Shown piece by piece: positions 62,273 to 64,000 of a DNA stretch of 64,000 bases. Position 1 is the first letter of the stretch; each line of letters begins with the position of its first letter. The position numbers and the translations under genes are program-made. The DNA comes from Nocardia exalbida NBRC 100660 (lineage in GTDB: Bacteria > Actinomycetota > Actinomycetes > Mycobacteriales > Mycobacteriaceae). The notes below the pieces were generated by a model. It was not told the origin of the DNA. It ran no database searches and worked only from the letters and a program-made list of their open reading frames with translations. The DNA is taken from positions 1 to 64,000 of the forward strand of contig NZ_BAFZ01000034.1 in assembly GCF_000308575.1 (NCBI RefSeq), in the 5' to 3' direction.

Positions 62273-63076
62273 TCAGCCGCCGAGCTTCTTGTAGAACGCG
62301 CCCGCGATGGGAGCGGTGACCGCGCGCGGGCCGTACTGGCCCGCCACGCTCATGCCCTTGCTGATCAGGCCGGGGACCACGCGCATCTTGTTGCGGGCGA
62401 GCGCGTCGATGGACACCTTCGCGGTGTACTCCGAGGAGACCCACATGAAGTCGGGCACCATCCGGTCGACGATGGAGGCGTCGGCGGGGTCCGGGAGTTC
62501 GGTGCGCACCGGGCCGGGCGCCAGCAGCGTGACGTGCACGCCGGAGCCCTTCAGCTCACCGCGCAGCGATTCGGAGAAGGTGTTGGCGAACGCCTTGCTC
62601 GCGGCATAGGTGGTGTTGTTCGGGATCGGCATGTTGCCCGCGGCCGAGCCGCTGATCAGGATGCCGCCACCGCCCCGGGCCAGCATGCCGGGCAGCACGG
62701 CCAGGGTGAGATCGTGCACGGCGACGGCGTTGAGTTCCATCTGCGCGCGCTCGTAGGCCGGGTCGAGTTCGGCGACCGCGCCGAAGGTCGCGATGCCCGC
62801 GTTGTTGCACAGGATGGCGATGTCGCGGGCGGCCAGTTCCTCCACCAGCACGCCGCGCTGGTCGCGGTCGGCCAAGTCGACGGCGCGCACCTCGGCGGTG
62901 ATGCCGTGGGCCAGGGTCAGCCGCTGCGCGAGCTCGGTGAGCAGCTCCTCGCGCCGGGCGACGAGGATCAGCGAGTAGCCGCGAGCGGCGAGGTCGGCGG
63001 CGAGCGCGGTGCCGATGCCGGAGGAGGCGCCGGTGACGACCGCGCGGTTCTCGGAGGTGGGGGAGGGCAGGCTCAC
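62273..63076 (-). CDS. cmrA: SDR-family mycolate reductase CmrA
   Basis: A 267-residue short-chain dehydrogenase/reductase. NADPH motif TGASSGIG (15-22), NNAG (91-94), catalytic Ser about 144 and Tyr157-x3-Lys161 in YAASK are visible. The C-terminal half has hydrophobic segments. In M. tuberculosis, CmrA (Rv2509) reduces the 3-oxo group to give mature mycolic acids and lies beside Rv2510c and orn, as here. Assignment rests on this synteny plus family. It converges on the DUF853 gene with 6 bases between stops. Confidence 0.85.
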   Translation of the reverse strand: MSLPSPTSENRAVVTGASSGIGTALAADLAARGYSLILVARREELLTELAQRLTLAHGITAEVRAVDLADRDQRGVLVEELAARDIAILCNNAGIATFGAVAELDPAYERAQMELNAVAVHDLTLAVLPGMLARGGGGILISGSAAGNMPIPNNTTYAASKAFANTFSESLRGELKGSGVHVTLLAPGPVRTELPDPADASIVDRMVPDFMWVSSEYTAKVSIDALARNKMRVVPGLISKGMSVAGQYGPRAVTAPIAGAFYKKLGG

Positions 63077-63170
63077 CCCGTGCAGCCTAGGCGATGCCGC
63101 GCGGGGGGACGCCGACGGAGGCTGCCGCGCGATCCCGGGCGAGGCGGTATTCCACGCCGCGGCAACGGCG

Positions 63171-63205
63171 ACCGGGCGTCCGGCGGCCCGGCCGCCGCGC
63201 CCGGT
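63171..63205 (-). terminator. Hairpin terminator of fadH
   Basis: An outer stem ACCGGGCG/CGCCCGGT (63171-63178 with 63198-63205) holds an inner GC-rich stem. It overlaps the stop of the dienoyl-CoA reductase gene on the minus strand. Confidence 0.6.
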
Positions 63206-64000
63206 CAGAGCCGTGCGGCCAGCCGGGTGCCCTGGTCGATGGCTCGTTTGGCGTCCAGTTCGGCGGCCAGCTCCGCGCCGCCGATGAGATGCAGGCTGAC
63301 GCCTGCGGCGCGCAGCGGGGCTTCCAGATCACGCACGGACTCCTGGCCCGCGCAGACGACGACGTTGTCGACCGGGATCAGTTGCGGCCGTTGCCGTTTC
63401 TCCCCGAAGCTGATGTGCAGGCCGTTGTCGTCGATGCGTTCGTAGTTGACGCCGCCGATCTGTTCGACGCCCTTGGCCTTCAGCGCGGCGCGGTGCACCC
63501 ATCCGGTGGTCTTGCCGAGGTCTTTGCCGAACGCGGACGTCTTCCGTTGCAGCAGAACGACTTCGCGTGCCGCAGGAGCCGGCCTCGGCGCGGTGAGCTG
63601 TCCGCGGACCTGCTCGTCGTCGGAGGTGACGCCCCACTCTTCCTTCCACTCGTCCAGCTTGAGCGTGGGATGGCCCTCGACGGTGAGGAATTCGCTGACG
63701 TCGTAGCCGATGCCGCCCGCGCCGATCACGGCGACGCGCTTGCCGACCGGCTTCTCCTCCCGGACCAGTTCGGCGTAGGACAGCACCATGGGGTGGTCGA
63801 TTCCGGGGATGTCGGGGATCCGCGGCCGCACACCGGTGGCGAGTATCACCTCGTCGTAGCCTCCGGCGATGAGTTCGTCGGCGCCGACCCGCTTGTTCAG
63901 GTGCACGGTGACGCCGGTGAGTTCGAGCATCCGGTGGTAGTAGCGGATCGACTCGCTGAATTCCTCTTTGCCGGGGATGCGGCGGGCGATGTCGAACTGG
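63205..64000 (-). CDS. fadH: NADPH-dependent 2,4-dienoyl-CoA reductase, C-terminal part (partial)
   Basis: 265 codons of the 3' end are inside the window; the frame is open at the edge. The visible part holds the end of the FAD domain (GGYDEVILATGVRPRIPDIPG) and the NADPH-binding motif VAVIGAGGIGYDVSEFL. It ends with SVRDLEAPLRAAG, LIGGAELAAELDAKRAI, typical of FadH/old-yellow-enzyme fusions. Function: reduction of 2,4-dienoyl-CoA in unsaturated fatty acid degradation. The TIM barrel with FMN and the Fe-S cluster would lie outside the window. Confidence 0.92.
   Translation of the reverse strand, partial: QFDIARRIPGKEEFSESIRYYHRMLELTGVTVHLNKRVGADELIAGGYDEVILATGVRPRIPDIPGIDHPMVLSYAELVREEKPVGKRVAVIGAGGIGYDVSEFLTVEGHPTLKLDEWKEEWGVTSDDEQVRGQLTAPRPAPAAREVVLLQRKTSAFGKDLGKTTGWVHRAALKAKGVEQIGGVNYERIDDNGLHISFGEKRQRPQLIPVDNVVVCAGQESVRDLEAPLRAAGVSLHLIGGAELAAELDAKRAIDQGTRLAARL

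Overview
The window looks like a Nocardia-type mycolic-acid actinomycete chromosome. Evidence: high G+C, a 3,105-residue single-chain FAS-I followed by acpS, many GTG/TTG starts with ATGA/GTGA overlaps, and a right half (40-63 kb) that keeps the Mycobacterium tuberculosis order and relative orientation fas-acpS-bcp-Rv2520c(DUF3618)-ldtB-orn-Rv2510c(DUF853)-cmrA. Genus assignment is inference.

Region 1 (0.1-18.6 kb) is an aromatic/ring-cleavage catabolic island with its own regulators: two paralogous GntR proteins, an IclR and a TetR. A minus-strand set (FAH-family hydrolase, extradiol dioxygenase, MhpA-type FAD hydroxylase, decayed C-C hydrolase) diverges from a plus-strand set (GntR, two CoA-transferase subunits, ACMSD-like amidohydrolase). 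A second hydroxylase/VOC/FAH/CMD/DoxX operon follows the IclR and MFS genes. One operator, TGTTCTG-N5-CAGAACA, recurs before iclR, before the second hydroxylase operon and before a secreted glycine-zipper gene. The last two also share a promoter of identical layout, which defines an apparent local regulon.

Region 2 (18.6-23 kb) holds a small coupled ORF, a DUF4254 gene and a large ATPase-LuxR regulator. Region 3 (23-33 kb) is a second catabolic island. A plus operon carries a flavin reductase, a luciferase-like oxidase, an alpha/beta hydrolase and an acyl-CoA-dehydrogenase-fold oxygenase. A minus operon carries DedA, an amidohydrolase, a CocE/NonD esterase, a second ACMSD-like enzyme and a LysR gene.

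Region 4 (33-39.7 kb) is recombination-rich. Two modules, each a double AbrB-fold protein coupled to a tyrosine recombinase, lie with a third, decayed AbrB-like copy, a DUF2637-HTH protein, a GNAT gene and a tRNA-3'-end-like relic. They end at a tRNA-Leu gene.

Region 5 (39.7-64 kb) is core chromosome: fatty-acid synthesis (fas preceded by three matching dyads, acpS), cell-envelope genes (L,D-transpeptidase, transglycosylase-like protein, cmrA), housekeeping genes (bcp, orn, a HerA-like ATPase), tRNA-Lys, tRNA-His and several strong hairpin terminators. The window ends inside a 2,4-dienoyl-CoA reductase gene.
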